From Ruminococcus sp. (GTDB taxonomy: Bacteria; Bacillota; Clostridia; Oscillospirales; Ruminococcaceae), in assembly GCA_015066935.1 (NCBI GenBank), contig SVNK01000001.1, positions 152,193-216,192 of the forward strand: 64,000 nucleotides of DNA. Reading direction: 5' to 3'. Position 1 is the first letter of the stretch, and every line of letters begins with the position of its first letter. The notes beneath the pieces were generated by a model that was not told the DNA's origin, did no database searches, and worked only from the letters and a program-made list of their open reading frames with translations. This document shows, one piece after another, positions 8,407 to 19,391 of this stretch. Both the position numbers and the translations under genes were made by a program.

Positions 8407-10575
8407 ATGTCAGAAAAATCAAAAAAGAAATATCCTGCCGCTAAAAAAAACAGCGGTTCGGGAGTTGAAAGCTACAGGAACAAAATCGTCACCTTCCTCA
8501 ATACCCACAGCAAAAAACTTATGCCGCTGAGTGAGCTTGAATCAAAGTGCCGTACAAAAAAACACGGCAGAGACGATTTTATCGAGGCTTTTTCACAGCT
8601 CCGCAATGAAGGCGTCATCTCCATGAAAAAAGCCATGAAGGTTGGTCTGTGCTCACGTCTCGGTCTTAAAACAGGAAAAATTACCCGTCTCAGCAGAACC
8701 TTCGGCTTCGGTATCACCGACGACGGCACCGAGTATTTCATCCCCGGAAAATGTATGCTCGGCGCTATGCCAGGCGACAGGGTGCTTATTGCGAAAATCG
8801 CATCACGTTCAGGTGAACCGGAGGGCGAGGTCGTTGATATAATCAGCTTCGGAAGTCAGCAGCTCACGGGCGTTATCGAAATCGTTGACGGCTCAGCATA
8901 TCTCGTCCCGGACACCGCTTCCAGAAATCATATCACTATCGTCAGAGACAAGAATGTGCCGTTCAAGGAGGGCGACAAGGTTCTCGCTGAAATCGCCCAC
9001 AGAGGTATGCGTCACGCAGAGCATAAGGTCCGTGTTATTCAGGTTTTCGGATGTGCGGAAAGTGCCGCTTCGTGTGCACAGGCTGTTATTGCATGCCACG
9101 GCGTCCCCACAGAGTTCTCACCTGAAGTCCTCAGAGAAGCAAAGAAAATCTCAGAGGGCGGCGTTCAGGAGTACTCCTTCAATAACCGTGAGGACCTGCG
9201 TCACCTCAGCATCTTTACTATCGACAGCGCCGAATCCAAGGACCTCGACGACGCTGTATCCGTCGAAAAAACCGAAAAAGGCTATCTGCTCGGAGTCCAC
9301 ATCGCTGATGTCTCGCACTATGTCAAGGGTAACAGTGCTATCGACAAGGAGGCTCTCAACAGAGGAACAAGCGTCTACTATGCGGACAAGGTCATCCCCA
9401 TGCTCCCCAAAGAGCTTTCAAACGGCATCTGCTCGCTTAACCCCGACGAGGACAGACTCACCCTCTCAGCTTTCATTGAGTTTGACAGTGACGGCGAAAT
9501 GATTTCTTACCGCTTCTGTAAAAGCGTCATCCGTTCAAGAGTCAAGGGCATCTATTCCGAGATAAATTCTATCCTCGAAAAACGTGAAACCGACGAAATA
9601 CATGCAAAATATTCGGCTCTGCTCGGCGACATCGCTCTTATGGACGAGCTCGCCGACCTGCTTATCGCTAAAAAGAACCGACGCCACGCTCCCGAAATCG
9701 AAACAACCGAAACCAGACTCTTTATCGACGAAAACGGCGTCTGTACCGCAGCTTCTCCACGTGAAAGAGGTAAGTCCGAGCGTATTATCGAGGAGTTCAT
9801 GCTCTCAGCCAACGAGGCTGCCGCAAAGCTCGCCAAGGAAAAACAGACGCCCTTCGTCTACCGTATCCACGAGGCTCCTCCTGAGGGAAAGGTAGAATCC
9901 CTGCACGAAATACTGCCGAAATTCGGGCTTGAATGTCCGCATTTTACGGAGTTCCGTCCCGTCCACGCATCGAAGATTCTCGAAGCGGCAAGAGGTACTG
10001 ACAAGGCAGAAGCTGTCAATATGCTTGTGCTGAGGTCAATGTCCAAGGCAAAATACTCCCCCGAACCTCTCGGCCATTTCGGACTCGCCCTCGACGACTA
10101 CGCACACTTCACCTCCCCCATCAGACGTTACCCCGACCTCGCAATCCACAGAATTATTACCGATATTATTGCAGGCTACGGAAGTCAGTGGCTCAGTAAA
10201 AGATACGGCGGTTTTGCCGTGAATGCGGCTGAACGCTCGTCGTCAGCCGAGGTTCGTGCCGCCACCGTTGAGCGTGAGTGCGAGGACTGCTACAAGGCGG
10301 AACTCATGAAACAGCATATCGGCGAAACTTTCAGAGGACGCATTTCAGGTGTGACCGACTTCGGCTTCTATGTCATGCTGCCCGATACGATAGAAGGTCT
10401 CGTCCACATAAGAACGCTCCCCGACGGACAGTACGATTACTCCGAGCCTGTCTCGCTCAGGGAAAGCTTCAGCGGAGTCTGCTACGAACTCGGCATGGAA
10501 ATCGACGTAATCTGTGCCGCAGTCAACGTGAGCGACGGAACTATAGATTTTATACTCGATAACGAAGAAGAATGA
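8407..10575 (+). CDS. rnr: Ribonuclease R
   Basis: A 722-residue RNase II/R-type 3'-5' exoribonuclease that degrades structured RNA. The start at 8407 follows AGGAGACAAATT. The order is a Lys-rich N-tail, a helix-turn-helix-like N-domain, cold-shock domains, the RNB catalytic domain with its acidic cluster (DSAESKDLDDAVSVE, residues about 280-295) and HFTSPIRRYPDL, and a C-terminal S1 domain (RGRISGVTDFGFYVML). In many Firmicutes smpB follows; here a lipoprotein follows instead, 10 bp after the stop. It lies downstream of the secG hairpin, so its expression may be set by read-through. Confidence 0.95.
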   Translation: MSEKSKKKYPAAKKNSGSGVESYRNKIVTFLNTHSKKLMPLSELESKCRTKKHGRDDFIEAFSQLRNEGVISMKKAMKVGLCSRLGLKTGKITRLSRTFGFGITDDGTEYFIPGKCMLGAMPGDRVLIAKIASRSGEPEGEVVDIISFGSQQLTGVIEIVDGSAYLVPDTASRNHITIVRDKNVPFKEGDKVLAEIAHRGMRHAEHKVRVIQVFGCAESAASCAQAVIACHGVPTEFSPEVLREAKKISEGGVQEYSFNNREDLRHLSIFTIDSAESKDLDDAVSVEKTEKGYLLGVHIADVSHYVKGNSAIDKEALNRGTSVYYADKVIPMLPKELSNGICSLNPDEDRLTLSAFIEFDSDGEMISYRFCKSVIRSRVKGIYSEINSILEKRETDEIHAKYSALLGDIALMDELADLLIAKKNRRHAPEIETTETRLFIDENGVCTAASPRERGKSERIIEEFMLSANEAAAKLAKEKQTPFVYRIHEAPPEGKVESLHEILPKFGLECPHFTEFRPVHASKILEAARGTDKAEAVNMLVLRSMSKAKYSPEPLGHFGLALDDYAHFTSPIRRYPDLAIHRIITDIIAGYGSQWLSKRYGGFAVNAAERSSSAEVRAATVERECEDCYKAELMKQHIGETFRGRISGVTDFGFYVMLPDTIEGLVHIRTLPDGQYDYSEPVSLRESFSGVCYELGMEIDVICAAVNVSDGTIDFILDNEEE

Positions 10576-10585
10576 GGAATTTATT

Positions 10586-11386
10586 ATGAGAAAATCAATT
10601 GCAGTTTTATTGACATTAACTGCGGCAGCTTCTGTGATTGCCGCTTCATCCTGCGGAAAAAAAGTGAAAAAAGCCGACCCAACCGATGTGAACGCTTCAA
10701 CTGAAACTACCGCAAGCGTCACTTCACAGCCCGACCCTCTTACGCCCACCGAAATCACAACGGTTTCTGAAACGGAAACAACCTCCGTGACCACCACCGA
10801 AGCTTCTACCGAGCCTTCAACGGGTCAGATTGACCCTCTCGGCGGCGGTGCATTCAGGCTCAACAGCGACGGTGCTCTCGTGTTTGAGGGCGACCCCTTG
10901 AAGCAGGACGACCGTCTGCTTATGGCGGCGGCAGAGGCTCTTTTCCGCTCGGCAATGCAGAAGGAGTGGGATTTCCGCTATAATCCGCCCTTTACATTTG
11001 ATTCTTCACTTTATATCGAAAACTCCTTCGGCTGGAGATACTTTAAAATCACAGATGACGGCATCAATTCCTATGCCGACATCCTCGACAGATACCACAA
11101 GGTTTTCAGTGAAAAATATATCTCCGACCTCTCCGAATACTATAAGGAATCCAACGGCAATGTGTATCTCCTCCAAGGAGGTCGTGGCAGCGATATTTAC
11201 TATTCAACCTCCAAGATTGTGTCCGTTGACAGCAAATCAGAGGGTTCAATCTCGTTTACGGTCGAAAACCACTACGACGGTACCGATATAGACGGCTCTG
11301 AACCCTATTCCGAAAAAAAGGAGTTCTCTATCGAATACGACCAGAACGGCGTATGGAGAGTTGTAAAATTCACCCTCCCCAACTGA
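10586..11386 (+). CDS. Putative lipoprotein of unknown function
   Basis: A 266-residue protein with a lipoprotein signal sequence (MRKSIAVLLTLTAAASVIAA) and the lipobox AASSC, so it is probably anchored to the outer face of the membrane. A Thr/Glu-rich linker spans about residues 32-78. The mature domain contains FRLNSDGALVFEGDP and ends near VWRVVKFTLPN. I do not recognise a family; the size and C-terminal beta-strand pattern are consistent with a small extracytoplasmic domain. It starts 10 bp after rnr with a GAGGAA ribosome site and is probably co-transcribed, ending at the 11452-11488 terminator. Confidence 0.75.
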   Translation: MRKSIAVLLTLTAAASVIAASSCGKKVKKADPTDVNASTETTASVTSQPDPLTPTEITTVSETETTSVTTTEASTEPSTGQIDPLGGGAFRLNSDGALVFEGDPLKQDDRLLMAAAEALFRSAMQKEWDFRYNPPFTFDSSLYIENSFGWRYFKITDDGINSYADILDRYHKVFSEKYISDLSEYYKESNGNVYLLQGGRGSDIYYSTSKIVSVDSKSEGSISFTVENHYDGTDIDGSEPYSEKKEFSIEYDQNGVWRVVKFTLPN

Positions 11387-11451
11387 TTTTCCGCTTCCAT
11401 TATTCATTTCATGCGAAACAATCAAATATTGTTGTTTTAAAATAATTATAA

Positions 11452-11488
11452 AAAAATCCGCATAATCTGTTGACTTATGCGGATTTTT
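11452..11488 (+). terminator. Strong terminator that overlaps the next promoter
   Basis: AAAAATCCGCATAA / TTATGCGGATTTTT is a perfect 14-bp stem with T-runs usable on both strands. Its loop contains TTGACT, the -35 box of the next gene. Confidence 0.88.
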
Positions 11489-11498
11489 CATGTAAAAT
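11470..11498 (+). promoter_or_regulatory. Promoter of the Na/Pi cotransporter gene
   Basis: TTGACT (11470-11475) in the loop and right arm of the preceding terminator, 17 nt, then TAAAAT (11493-11498). A TATAAT at 11499-11504 would need a 23-nt spacer and is less likely. Confidence 0.6.
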
Positions 11499-11532
11499 TA
11501 TAATGTACGATTTTTGGAAGGAGTCTGTTTTT

Positions 11533-13311
11533 ATGGACGAAAAATTTACGATTTTTAATATGTTCTCAATGCTCGGCGGCCTTGCCTTCTTCCTCTACGG
11601 AATGAACGTAATGTCTACAGGACTCGAAAAACTCACCGGTGGAAAACTCGAAATCGCCCTCAAGAAGATGACTTCAAACATATTCAAGAGCATTCTTCTC
11701 GGTATGGGCATCACTATCGCTATCCAGTCGTCTTCCGCACTGACCGTAATGCTCGTCGGACTTGTAAACTCAGGTATCATGACGCTCGAACAGACCGTCG
11801 GAGTATGCTTCGGCTCAAATGTCGGAACTACCTTTACCGCATGGATTCTCAGTCTTGCCGGTCTTGAAGGTGATAACTTCTTTATAAAGATGCTCAAGCC
11901 TGAATCGTTCTCTCCGCTTATCGCTCTTGCAGGTATCATCATGATTATGGTCTGCAAAAAGAATAAGAAAAAGGATATGGGACGCATTATGGTCGGCTTT
12001 GCAGTTCTCATGACCGGTATGACCGTTATGGGCGACGCTATGGAGCCGCTTGCAAACTCCGAAAAATTCCAGAGCATACTTACCGCCTTTGAAAATCCCT
12101 TCCTCGGTGTGCTTGTTGGTGCAGGTTTTACGGGAATTATCCAGAGCTCAGCAGGTTCTATCGCTATTCTTCAGACATTCTCCATTGCCGGCACAATGAC
12201 AAACGGTATGGCTCTCCCGATTATTATGGGACTTAATATCGGTACCTGCGTAACAGCTCTCATCTCAAGTATCGGCGTTAAAACCAACGCAAAACGTGTT
12301 GCGTGCATCCACGTTCTTATAAACACACTGGGAACAGTTGTTCTCCTTCCTGTCGCTCTTATCCTTCAGTATGTGCTCGACTTCGGACCGCTTTCCTCAA
12401 CAGCAAATGCATTCAGTATTGCGGTTATGCACTCAATTTTCAACGTCGCAATCACTATCATGTTCATGCCCTTTGCAAAGCAGCTCTGCAAGGCTTCACG
12501 CTTCCTTATCAAGGACAAGGACGGCGACGGAGAGGATTCCGATACTATCGTCATCGACCCTATCCTGCTTAAAACTCCTGCCGTAGCTGTTCAGGCATGC
12601 AGAAGCGCTTCAATCAAAATGGCTGACCTCACTAAGGAGACCATCCTTGAAGCTCTCGATGTCCTCAGAGATTTCAGCGAGGAAAGAGCAGAGGAAATCG
12701 CCCGAAAAGAAGATATTATAGACGGTCACGAGGACAAGCTCAACAGCTATCTGCTTAAAATTTCCAAAAGCAGCATTACAGGTAACGACAGCCGCAGCGT
12801 CTCAAAAATGATGCACTGCGTAGGTAACTTCGAGCGTATTTCCGACCACGCCGTAAACCTCGTGGAATCCGCAAGAGAAATGCACGAAAAAGGTATTTAC
12901 CTCTCAAGCGAATGTTCCGACGAAATCGCCGTTCTCACAGAAGCTATCGCCGAGAATATTACTCGTGCCTTCGAAGCCTACAACAACAACGACCTCTCCG
13001 CTGCACATAAGGTAGAGCCTCTTGAGGAGGTTGTAGACAGCCTCAGCACAGAACTCAAAAACAGACACATCCGCCGTCTCCAGAACGACGAATGTACGGT
13101 CGAGCTCGGCTACATTTTCCAGGATATCCTCACAAACCTCGAACGTGTTTCCGACCATTGCTCAAATATCGCCGGCTGCCTTATCGAAACCGATGAGAAA
13201 ACTACCCTCCACGCTTACCTCCACGACATCAAGGAAAACGACGAGAACTTCCGCCGTGAGTACCGTGCTTACGCAGAAGCCTACTTCGCTAAACTCAACG
13301 CTAAAGCTTAA
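11533..13311 (+). CDS. Na/Pi cotransporter family protein with PhoU-like tail
   Basis: A 592-residue membrane protein. Residues about 1-330 hold multiple hydrophobic helices with the two inverted QSS repeats typical of Na-dependent phosphate cotransporters (AIQSSSALTV and IIQSSAGSIA). Residues about 370-590 are a charged helical PhoU-like domain (KMMHCVGNFERISDHAVNLVESA and LERVSDHCSNIA). The family imports phosphate with sodium or acts as a phosphate exporter and sensor; direction cannot be decided here. The start follows GGAAGGAG at proper spacing. It is monocistronic between its own promoter and a repeat-rich gap. Confidence 0.9.
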   Translation: MDEKFTIFNMFSMLGGLAFFLYGMNVMSTGLEKLTGGKLEIALKKMTSNIFKSILLGMGITIAIQSSSALTVMLVGLVNSGIMTLEQTVGVCFGSNVGTTFTAWILSLAGLEGDNFFIKMLKPESFSPLIALAGIIMIMVCKKNKKKDMGRIMVGFAVLMTGMTVMGDAMEPLANSEKFQSILTAFENPFLGVLVGAGFTGIIQSSAGSIAILQTFSIAGTMTNGMALPIIMGLNIGTCVTALISSIGVKTNAKRVACIHVLINTLGTVVLLPVALILQYVLDFGPLSSTANAFSIAVMHSIFNVAITIMFMPFAKQLCKASRFLIKDKDGDGEDSDTIVIDPILLKTPAVAVQACRSASIKMADLTKETILEALDVLRDFSEERAEEIARKEDIIDGHEDKLNSYLLKISKSSITGNDSRSVSKMMHCVGNFERISDHAVNLVESAREMHEKGIYLSSECSDEIAVLTEAIAENITRAFEAYNNNDLSAAHKVEPLEEVVDSLSTELKNRHIRRLQNDECTVELGYIFQDILTNLERVSDHCSNIAGCLIETDEKTTLHAYLHDIKENDENFRREYRAYAEAYFAKLNAKA

Positions 13312-13645
13312 TAACTTTACTATAACGCTATTATTGAAGTTCACGTGTATTATTGAGGAAACCCCTTTTGAAAAAGGGGCGGAACAGGCAATAAATATGA
13401 TTATTTGCGGACGACCAATAGGTCGTCCCTAAATTTTTACACGTAAAATCACCAATCTGCAGGGATGTCCATTGAGCATCCGCATATACATTTTCTTTGG
13501 CAAATCAGTTTTCCCTCAACAAAACGCACACAAGCTTCTGCAAGGACGTCGCAGTAACGACATATAATAACACTGCATTGCTTTTTTCGCCAAAACACCC
13601 GTGAATAATGCATAAATTTTCTATGTGCGGTTTTTTCGAAATCTA
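13312..13645. repeat. Repeat-filled gap: half-copy of the cruciform element plus palindromes
   Basis: No gene is seen. At 13344-13381 lies the left hairpin of the giant cruciform element (TTGAGGAAACCCC / GGGGC) without its central and right parts. Right after it come ATTATTTGCGGACGACC and the palindrome GGACGACCAATAGGTCGTCC (13409-13428). A decayed palindrome (GGATGTCC / GCATCC) lies at 13463-13481. The rest, up to the guaB promoter, is unremarkable. Confidence 0.7.
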
Positions 13646-15207
<1,562 letters not shown>

Positions 15208-15222
15208 CAAATCAATAAAAAT

Positions 15223-15265
15223 AAGGCTCTGCCGCTTCTCATCGAAGTCTGGCAGAGCCTTTTTA
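15223..15265. terminator. Bidirectional terminator between guaB and the mutarotase gene
   Basis: AAGGCTCTGCC / GGCAGAGCCTT encloses an 18-nt loop, with T-runs on the plus side and the complementary A-run on the other. It separates the convergent guaB and mutarotase-like genes. Confidence 0.85.
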
Positions 15266-16276
15266 TTATAACATTGTGAAGAATCTCTGGTGTGTGCTGA
15301 ACGACTCTCCCGGCTTTACTTCACGGTAGCCTGTAACGTCGGCAGGAAGCGAGAGATTCGGAGCGTCAATCATGGCGGTCATCGGCTCGGGACAGAAATA
15401 GTGGTTGAAACCTCTGTCGTTCCAGATAATCCAGAAGCCGTACTCCTCAGAAACCTCATAGCAGATTTTCTTTCCGCTTTCGGTATCTTCTGCGATAACG
15501 CCGTGAAACTGTTCATGGTCGAGGAGGGTGTAATCCGTGGTATACATCTCGTTGTCAACAACCTGAAGAACGGGACACTTATTGCCTGTCCTGTACTCAA
15601 AATCGTGCATTGTAAGCGGCTTCAGACGCTCTGTGGGGAGACATCTTTCGTTAAGCTCGCATCTCTTTACAACGGGAACCGTCAGACGGATGTTGCCTTC
15701 CTTTGCACCGTCAACGAAAGGTGAATTGATTGCCGTGTGCGATGCAAGCGACATCGGAAGAACCTTTTCGCCCGATGTGTTGACAAACTTTATATCCACT
15801 TCAAGACCGTGCACAGAAAGGGTAAAGATGTATTCTGCGACGAATCTGACAGGCAGATACTTGAAGAATTCATCGTTTTCGTCGTAAACGTAGCGTGTTT
15901 TCAGCCACGCACAGTTGCTGTCGGCGTTGTGCTCCACAACCTCGTGGACTCTCTTGTGGATGAAGCCGTGAATGTGGTTGTAATAGGGAGCCTTCTCGTT
16001 TACGGGAAGCTGGTACACTGCGTCTGACGTCCTGAGAACACCGTCAGCAAAACGGTTCGGGAGATAAAGCGTTGGAAGTCCCCATACCTCGGGAGACTGC
16101 TTTATAACATCGGCAGGATTGTCCGCATTGAAGCGGAAAAACTCAATACCGTTGGTATTGTCTCTGAGTCTGATGACGTTTGAGCCGATTTCATAGGCTA
16201 CAAGTGCCTCGTAACCGCCTGCTGTGAGCCTTACGCAGGATGTTCCGTTGAAGTTTAAAATCTGTGTTGAATTCAT
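15266..16276 (-). CDS. Aldose 1-epimerase (mutarotase)-like protein
   Basis: A 336-residue protein starting MNSTQILNFNGTSCVRLTAGG after AAAGGAAC. The beta-rich sequence has galactose-mutarotase superfamily features: PEVWGLPTLYLPNRFADG, NHIHGFIHKRVHEVVEHN, LASHTAINSPF and a late GFWIIWNDRG. Such enzymes interconvert alpha and beta anomers of aldoses. It is encoded back to back with cellobiose phosphorylase, which makes alpha-glucose-1-phosphate and free glucose, so it may supply the right anomer. Substrate is inferred only from context. A frame extension to 16408 overlaps the promoter and is rejected. Confidence 0.82.
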   Translation of the reverse strand: MNSTQILNFNGTSCVRLTAGGYEALVAYEIGSNVIRLRDNTNGIEFFRFNADNPADVIKQSPEVWGLPTLYLPNRFADGVLRTSDAVYQLPVNEKAPYYNHIHGFIHKRVHEVVEHNADSNCAWLKTRYVYDENDEFFKYLPVRFVAEYIFTLSVHGLEVDIKFVNTSGEKVLPMSLASHTAINSPFVDGAKEGNIRLTVPVVKRCELNERCLPTERLKPLTMHDFEYRTGNKCPVLQVVDNEMYTTDYTLLDHEQFHGVIAEDTESGKKICYEVSEEYGFWIIWNDRGFNHYFCPEPMTAMIDAPNLSLPADVTGYREVKPGESFSTHQRFFTML

Positions 16277-16379
16277 GTTTACCGTTCCTTTCGGACAATA
16301 CCGCATTATGCGGAATTGTCGGGAATTAAAGGCTTGTCCGCAAAATCCGACGCTCTGCAAGCCCCAAAAATATATACAT

Positions 16380-16408
16380 ATTATAACAAATTCCGTCTGC
16401 GATGTCAA
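16380..16408 (-). promoter_or_regulatory. Promoter of the mutarotase-like gene
   Basis: On the minus strand, TTGACA (16403-16408), 17 nt, then TATAAT (16380-16385). The roughly 95-nt leader is hairpin-rich (GGCTTG/CAAGCC enclosing 21 nt, and CCGCATAATGCGG just before the ribosome site). Confidence 0.8.
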
Positions 16409-16449
16409 GTTTTTTATGCATATTTCAAAAACAACACATTCACCTTGCA

Positions 16450-16714
16450 GGGGACGACGTACTGACGTCCCTGTTTTTGCACCGTCCCCCGATAATCATG
16501 AAAACGGACGGTGAATCTGTTCATAAAATTGTGGGAGACGTATTTTTCCGTATAATCAGCGGATTATAATACTACACTGTCAATACGGGTATCACACAAA
16601 TGATTCCGGTGCGTATGGGTAAAACTGCACAAATCAGGACTGCACAATTTGTTGTCGATGGTAAATTGCACAAAATAACGATTTAAAAATATATTGTTAA
16701 ATTTTGCTTAGCTA
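16450..16714. promoter_or_regulatory. Divergent intergenic region upstream of GH94
   Basis: It contains a hairpin with T-run (CAGGGGACG / CGTCCCTGTTTTT, near 16449-16478). It also holds three direct TGCACAA motifs at 16626, 16641 and 16667, just upstream of the GH94 promoter, which are possible regulator sites. No gene is seen. Confidence 0.45.
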
Positions 16715-16743
16715 TTGCCAAATATTGCTGAATATGTTATAAT
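16715..16743 (+). promoter_or_regulatory. Promoter of the cellobiose phosphorylase gene
   Basis: TTGCCA (16715-16720), 17 nt, then TATAAT (16738-16743). Confidence 0.7.
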
Positions 16744-16798
16744 AAGATAAATGCGGTGCACCTATCCGCTTTTAGATGTAAAAAAGGAGAAAAATACT

Positions 16799-19255
16799 AT
16801 GAAGTTCGGATATTTTGACGACGCCAACAGGGAATATGTCATCAATTCCCCCAGAACGCCTTATCCGTGGATCAACTACCTCGGAACACAGGGCTTCTTC
16901 TCACTTATTTCCAATACAGCAGGCGGCTATTCCTTCTATAAGGACGCCCGTCTCAGAAGAATCACAAGATATCGCTATAACAACGTTCCTATCGATATGG
17001 GCGGTCGTTATTTCTATATCAACGACAACGGTACCGTTTGGAATCCCGGCTGGTCACCTGTAAAAACAGAGCTCGACAGCTATGAGTGCCGCCACGGTAT
17101 GGGCTACACCGTTATCACTGGTAAGAAGAACGGTCTCAAGGCTGAGGTTACTTTCTTCGTTCCCCAGAATTACGACGGCGAAGTTCAGCAGGTTGTCCTC
17201 ACAAACGAAGGCTCGGAAGAAAAGTCATTCTCACTCTTCTCATTCGCAGAATGGTGCCTCTGGGACGCTCAGGACGACTGCACTAACTTCCAGAGAAACT
17301 TCTCAACAGGCCGTGTGGAGGTCGTTGATTCAACTATCTACCACAAGACTGAGTACAGAGACAGACGTGACCACTTCGCTTTCTATACCGTTAACGATTC
17401 TATCGACGGCTACGATACAGACAGAGATTCATTTATCGGTCTCTATAACGGCTTCGGCGACCCTCAGGCTGTAATGGCAGGCGCTGCAACAAATTCATTT
17501 GCTGACGGCTGGTCTCCTATCGCTTCACACTATAAGAAGATCACTCTCGCTCCCGGCGAGTCAAAGACTCTCATCTTCATCCTCGGCTACGTTGAAATGC
17601 CCGTTGACAAGAAGTTCGAGGCTGACGGCGTTACAATCAACAAGGAGAAGGCTCTCGCAATGATCGAGAAGTACAATACTCCCGAAAAGGTTGCTGCCGG
17701 TCTTGCAGAGCTCAGAGCTGCCTGGGATGAGCTTCTCGGTATCCTCAACGTCAATACTCCCGACGATAAGGTTGACCGTATGGTTAATATCTGGAATCAG
17801 TATCAGTGTATGGTTACTTTCAACCTTTCTCGTTCCGCTTCTTACTTCGAAAGCGGTATCGGTCGTGGAATGGGCTTCCGTGACTCCAACCAGGATATCC
17901 TCGGCTTCGTTCACCAGATCCCCGACAGAGCAAGAGAGCGTATCATCGATATCGCTTCAACTCAGCTCCCCGACGGCGGCTGCTACCACCAGTACCAGCC
18001 CCTCACTAAGAAGGGTAACTCCGATATCGGCGGCGACTTCTCAGACGATCCGCTCTGGATGATCCTCTCCGTTTCCGCTTATATCAAGGAAACAGGCGAC
18101 TGGTCTATCCTCGACGAGATGGTTCCCTATGACAACGATATGAGTAAGGCTCAGCCTATGCTCGACCACCTCAAGGTTTCATTCTATAAGATTGTAAATA
18201 ACCTCGGTCCCCACGATCTCCCTCTCGCTATGAGAGCAGACTGGAACGACTGTATCAACCTTTCATGCTTCTCCGATACTCCCGGTGAGAGCTTCCAGAC
18301 TTATACTAACCCCAAGTTCGCTGCTGAAGGCGGCTACTCAAAGGTTGCTGAGTCTGTAATGGTTGCTACTCTCTTCACATATGCAGGTCCCAACTACGTT
18401 GCTATCCTCAAGCACCTCGGCAAGGACGACGAGGCTGCTGCTGCTCAGGCTGAGATCGACAAGATGAAGAAGAACGTTATGGAACACGCTTTCGACGGCG
18501 ACTGGTTCCTCCGTGCTTACGACTCAACAGGCGCTAAGATGGGCTCCAAGGAGTGCGAGGAAGGTAAGATCTTCATCGAACCTCAGGGCTTCGCTGTAAT
18601 GTCCGAGATCGGTAAGGATGTCGGCGCTGACATCAAGACTCTCGATTCTATCGACAAGTACCTCAATACTAAGTACGGTCTTGTTCTCAATAACCCTGCA
18701 TTCAGCAAGTACTACATCCAGTACGGCGAAATCTCCACTTACCCCGGCGGTTACAAGGAGAATGCCGGTATCTTTACTCACAATAACGCTTGGATTATCT
18801 GTGCTGAGGCTTATGCAGGCAGAGGCGATAAGGCTTTCGAGTACTACAGCAAGATCGCTCCCGCTTTCAATGAGGAAATCTCTGACCTCCATAAGACAGA
18901 ACCTTATGTTTACGGTCAGATGGTTGCAGGTAAGGACGCAAGCCGCTTCGGTGAGGGTAAGAACTCATGGCTCACAGGTACTGCTGCTTGGAATATGGTC
19001 GCTATTTCACAGTATATCCTCGGTATTGCTGCTGATTTCGACGGCCTCAGAATCGACCCCTCTATCCCTGCTGCATGGGACGGCTTCACTGCTACTCGTA
19101 AGTTCCGTGGCGCAACATACAATATCACCGTTAAGAACCCCGACCACGTTTGCAAGGGTGTTAAGTCGATGACTGTCGATGGACAGGCTGTTGACGGCAA
19201 TATCATCCCTGTTTCCGAAAGCGGTGTTCACGAGGTTGAAATCGTTCTTGGCTAA
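16799..19255 (+). CDS. GH94 cellobiose phosphorylase
   Basis: An 818-residue protein without a signal peptide, so cytosolic. It phosphorolyses cellobiose to alpha-glucose-1-phosphate and glucose, saving ATP. It starts [18 protein letters not shown] after AAAAAGGAG. The N-terminal beta-sandwich (1 to about 280) is followed by the (alpha/alpha)6 barrel with the DWND motif at residues 481-484 that holds the general acid, and by [21 protein letters not shown] and [12 protein letters not shown]. Length and motifs fit cellobiose phosphorylase better than cellodextrin or chitobiose enzymes, but these cannot be fully separated by eye. Codon use is strongly biased (CTC, ATC, AAG, GGC), which suggests high expression. 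It is monocistronic with a strong terminator. Confidence 0.92.
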   Translation: MKFGYFDDANREYVINSPRTPYPWINYLGTQGFFSLISNTAGGYSFYKDARLRRITRYRYNNVPIDMGGRYFYINDNGTVWNPGWSPVKTELDSYECRHGMGYTVITGKKNGLKAEVTFFVPQNYDGEVQQVVLTNEGSEEKSFSLFSFAEWCLWDAQDDCTNFQRNFSTGRVEVVDSTIYHKTEYRDRRDHFAFYTVNDSIDGYDTDRDSFIGLYNGFGDPQAVMAGAATNSFADGWSPIASHYKKITLAPGESKTLIFILGYVEMPVDKKFEADGVTINKEKALAMIEKYNTPEKVAAGLAELRAAWDELLGILNVNTPDDKVDRMVNIWNQYQCMVTFNLSRSASYFESGIGRGMGFRDSNQDILGFVHQIPDRARERIIDIASTQLPDGGCYHQYQPLTKKGNSDIGGDFSDDPLWMILSVSAYIKETGDWSILDEMVPYDNDMSKAQPMLDHLKVSFYKIVNNLGPHDLPLAMRADWNDCINLSCFSDTPGESFQTYTNPKFAAEGGYSKVAESVMVATLFTYAGPNYVAILKHLGKDDEAAAAQAEIDKMKKNVMEHAFDGDWFLRAYDSTGAKMGSKECEEGKIFIEPQGFAVMSEIGKDVGADIKTLDSIDKYLNTKYGLVLNNPAFSKYYIQYGEISTYPGGYKENAGIFTHNNAWIICAEAYAGRGDKAFEYYSKIAPAFNEEISDLHKTEPYVYGQMVAGKDASRFGEGKNSWLTGTAAWNMVAISQYILGIAADFDGLRIDPSIPAAWDGFTATRKFRGATYNITVKNPDHVCKGVKSMTVDGQAVDGNIIPVSESGVHEVEIVLG

Positions 19256-19266
19256 AATATAAAATT

Positions 19267-19296
19267 AAGAGGACTCACATGAGTCCTCTTTTTTTG
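19267..19296 (+). terminator. Terminator after cellobiose phosphorylase
   Basis: AAGAGGACTCA / TGAGTCCTCTT followed by seven T. Confidence 0.9.
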
Positions 19297-19311
19297 TAAA
19301 TAAACGTTATT

Positions 19312-19381
19312 TTGTAGGGACGACCATTGGTCGTCCGCATAATGTACGGTAAAACAAAGGGGCGAACTGTGTTCGCCCTTG
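19312..19381. repeat. Two short palindromic repeats
   Basis: TTGTAGGGACGACC then GGTCGTCC (GGACGACCATTGGTCGTCC at 19318-19336) is a reversed copy of the palindrome seen throughout the window. AAGGGGCGAAC / GTTCGCCCTT (19357-19380) resembles the ends of the 75-bp repeat at 58096 and 63742. Confidence 0.8.
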
Positions 19382-19391
19382 CTAATTGGTA

